DNA of 9,074 nt from an uncultured Rhodospirillales bacterium (GTDB lineage Bacteria > Pseudomonadota > Alphaproteobacteria > Rhodospirillales > Casp-alpha2), in NCBI GenBank assembly GCA_938074585.1, contig CALJEW010000086.1, positions 1 to 9,074 on the forward strand. The letters are read 5' to 3'. The notes under the pieces were generated by a model, which saw only the letters and a list, made by a program, of their open reading frames with translations, was not told the DNA's origin and did not search any database. Positions 7,988 to 9,074 of the stretch are shown piece after piece; position 1 is the first letter of the stretch, and each line of letters starts with the position of its first letter. Both the position numbers and the translations under genes were made by a program.

Positions 7988-8031
7988 TGGGTAATTATGG
8001 GATATCATGGGAAACTTTGGGAGTCAATGGG
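7988..8031 (+). promoter_or_regulatory. MraZ-box array: five TGGG repeats at exact 10-base period
   Basis: TGGG occurs at 7988, 7998, 8008, 8018 and 8028 on the plus strand, each followed by six variable bases. MraZ is known to bind TGGGN repeats with five-base spacers in front of mraZ, which is the same 10-base phasing. The array therefore most likely is the autoregulatory operator of this dcw operon. The boxes read on the strand opposite to mraZ and there are five of them. A sixth TGGG at 8060 is out of phase by two bases. Confidence 0.82.
7999..8027 (-). promoter_or_regulatory. Candidate promoter of the mraZ/dcw operon inside the TGGG array
   Basis: On the minus strand TTGACT (8022-8027) is a 5/6 match to the -35 consensus, followed after 17 bases by TATCCC (7999-8004), a weak -10. 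The -35 fills the spacer between TGGG boxes 4 and 5, and the -10 covers box 2, so MraZ bound there would block RNA polymerase. The predicted start near 7992 gives a leader of about 138 bases. The weak -10 makes the exact promoter uncertain. Confidence 0.45.
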
Positions 8032-8160
8032 ATTAATATGCCTGAAATGTTATTAACAATGGGTTTCTAACACCTGCATACCTCTCGTATTATTCCCATA
8101 TAAGATTCAGATTTCGTTAAAGATGTGGCTGTAATGTAATTATTTTTAGGCAAAACACAG

Positions 8161-8865
8161 ATGTTCAACGAAACAGACCTCTACACGCCGGTGAAAGCCT
8201 TTCTAAAAACCCAAGGCTATGACGTTAAGGCAGAAGTCAACAACTGCGACGTGGTAGCAAAAAAGCCTGATGGCACGCTGGTTATTGTCGAGCTAAAAAA
8301 AGGCTTCAATATCGATTTATTAATTCAAGGTGTTGAACGATTAGCTCTTGCGGATAATGTTTATATTGCAGCAGGATTTTACGGCCCAATTGCCAAAGGT
8401 TCAATCTGGAACAAGCGTCGCCGTGGCATTTTGAAATTATGCAAACGGTTGGGCCTTGGCTTAATGATGGTCCGACTTCACGTCGGAAAAGATGCAAATA
8501 TCCAAGTCCTTTTAGACCCATCCCACTATGTGCCCCGCAAGAACTCTAGCAAAGCTGGCAGATTAAAAAAAGAATTTGATGCCCGTGTTGGTGACCCCAA
8601 CGCAGGGGGCGCAACAAGAACAAAAATCATAACTTCATACAGACAAAATGCATTACGTTGCGCTGCCTTATTGTCAAAGTCCGGGGCATTGAAAGCAAAT
8701 GAAGTAAAACAACAAACAGGCGTTGAAAAAGCAGCAACCCTTATGCGTAACAACCACTATGGCTGGTTTGAGAAGGTTGAACGCGGAATCTACAAATTAA
8801 CGGAATGCGCAGAGACTGAATTAAAAGAGTACGCAGACGAGATAAATAACCTTATACCTAAATAG
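8161..8865 (+). CDS. DUF2161 protein, predicted PD-(D/E)XK nuclease-fold phosphodiesterase
   Basis: This 234-residue protein matches what I know of the DUF2161 family, whose biological role is unknown. The N-terminal part begins FNETDLYTPVKAFLKTQGY. It then gives D30 in the NNCDVVA segment and E44-L-K46 in VIVELKKG, spaced as in the PD-(D/E)XK catalytic core; E25 may also contribute. The segment LLIQGVERLALADNVYIA (53-70) follows. GDPNAGGATRTKIITSYRQNALRCA (144-168) leads into a winged-helix-like tail (about 169-215, including GVEKAATLMRNNHYGWFEKVERGIYKLT), which may bind nucleic acid. All candidate catalytic residues are present, so it looks active. The ATG is the only early start; an in-frame TAA lies at 8137-8139. 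AGG ten bases upstream is a weak Shine-Dalgarno. It is transcribed away from mraZ and probably alone. Confidence 0.9.
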   Translation: MFNETDLYTPVKAFLKTQGYDVKAEVNNCDVVAKKPDGTLVIVELKKGFNIDLLIQGVERLALADNVYIAAGFYGPIAKGSIWNKRRRGILKLCKRLGLGLMMVRLHVGKDANIQVLLDPSHYVPRKNSSKAGRLKKEFDARVGDPNAGGATRTKIITSYRQNALRCAALLSKSGALKANEVKQQTGVEKAATLMRNNHYGWFEKVERGIYKLTECAETELKEYADEINNLIPK

Positions 8866-8869
8866 GCTC

Positions 8870-9074
8870 TTAATTACCGCAATCGATGCGTCTGTTATCA
8901 TAAAAAACCGGGAACAAATCCTGGCTTTTTAAGCAACCAAATTTGACTATTATTCCACAGCTTGGGCAATTGAAACGTATTTCGATTACAATAATACCAT
9001 GAATAGGGTAATGAGCATCAACTTCAGCCCTTAGCCTTTCAATATCTTCATCACTGGCTAAGCTTTTATTTTTA
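8870..9074 (-). CDS. Partial hypothetical protein with a CPSC motif (3' end of a gene entering from the right)
   Basis: Reading the minus strand from the right edge gives 67 codons without a stop, ending in TAA at 8870-8872. No start codon lies in this stretch, so the gene would begin outside the window. The visible protein has an acidic helix-like segment (LASDEDIERLRAEVDAHYP), a beta-like stretch and then NCPSCGIIVKFGC, with a last cysteine near the end (DCGN). CxxC plus two more cysteines suggests possible metal binding, but the spacing does not match a standard zinc ribbon. I do not recognise the family. It converges on the DUF2161 gene with only 4 bases between the two stops. It could be a chance open frame, as a terminator-like hairpin on the other strand overlaps it. 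Confidence 0.45.
   Translation of the reverse strand, partial: KNKSLASDEDIERLRAEVDAHYPIHGIIVIEIRFNCPSCGIIVKFGCLKSQDLFPVFYDNRRIDCGN
8902..8930 (+). terminator. Intrinsic terminator-like hairpin downstream of the DUF2161 gene
   Basis: CCGGGA (8908-8913) and TCCTGG (8919-8924) form a 6-bp stem with one G-U pair around a 5-base loop. It is followed by C and TTTTT, and preceded by six A's that can extend the stem past one mismatch. It lies 36 bases after the DUF2161 stop. In the minus direction the same hairpin has an A-C mismatch, so it fits the plus-strand transcript better. Confidence 0.6.

Larger units (their letters stand above)
7855..8160. other. Divergent intergenic region between mraZ and the DUF2161 gene
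   Basis: These 306 bases hold no convincing coding sequence. They contain, from left to right on the plus strand, a small palindrome AAACGCGTTT (7871-7880) next to the mraZ start, a 7-bp hairpin (7883-7900), a 14-base AT-rich palindrome (7946-7959), the five-copy TGGG array with an overlapping minus-strand promoter (7988-8031), TGTTATTAACA (8048-8058) and a GATTC site (8104-8108). For the rightward gene a weak promoter could use TATTAT (8088-8093) as -10, but no good -35 accompanies it, so I do not list it separately. Confidence 0.8.

Noticed and set aside
7988..8031. Repeat array considered as CRISPR or a simple tandem repeat.
   Set aside because: The constant part is only four bases with a 10-base period, far too short for CRISPR, and the spacers vary. 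The place in front of mraZ fits MraZ boxes.
8033..8131. CtrA-type sites (TTAA, seven bases, TTAA) in the intergenic region.
   Set aside because: Several single TTAA copies exist but none has a partner at the required spacing.

Overview
The window is the upstream two thirds of a division and cell wall (dcw) cluster. It runs leftward on the minus strand, in transcription order mraZ, rsmH (mraW), ftsL, ftsI, murE, murF, mraY and the start of murD, which is cut by the left edge. Gene order, the DUF2161 neighbour and the style of the FtsL and MurF sequences suggest an alphaproteobacterium with moderately low GC (about 45% by eye). A narrower placement cannot be supported. MurE carries a DNPR motif, so the wall should contain meso-diaminopimelate, as in Gram-negative bacteria.

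The eight genes are tightly packed. Three junctions have 4-base stop/start overlaps (mraZ/rsmH, ftsL/ftsI, murE/murF); the others have gaps of about 7 to 16 bases with Shine-Dalgarno sequences at or just after the upstream stop. All frames are intact, with the expected catalytic motifs. RsmH modifies 16S rRNA, FtsL and FtsI act at the septum, and MurE, MurF, MraY and MurD carry peptidoglycan precursor synthesis from UDP-MurNAc-peptides to lipid I. The set looks like one transcription and translation unit.

The 306-base gap between mraZ and the divergent gene on the right is the richest non-coding part. It has five TGGG boxes at an exact 10-base period (7988-8031), which fits the known MraZ-binding pattern. 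They overlap a plausible minus-strand promoter whose -35 box contains a GANTC site. The putative leader also has a 14-base palindrome and a 7-bp hairpin.

To the right, on the plus strand, is a complete DUF2161 gene, a predicted PD-(D/E)XK nuclease-fold protein with a winged-helix-like tail. It ends 4 bases from the stop of a converging, partly visible minus-strand reading frame with a CPSC motif. A terminator-like hairpin for the DUF2161 gene lies inside that reading frame. I found no mobile element, CRISPR array, tRNA or rRNA. The core is ordinary; the points worth a second look are the regulatory region and the right edge.
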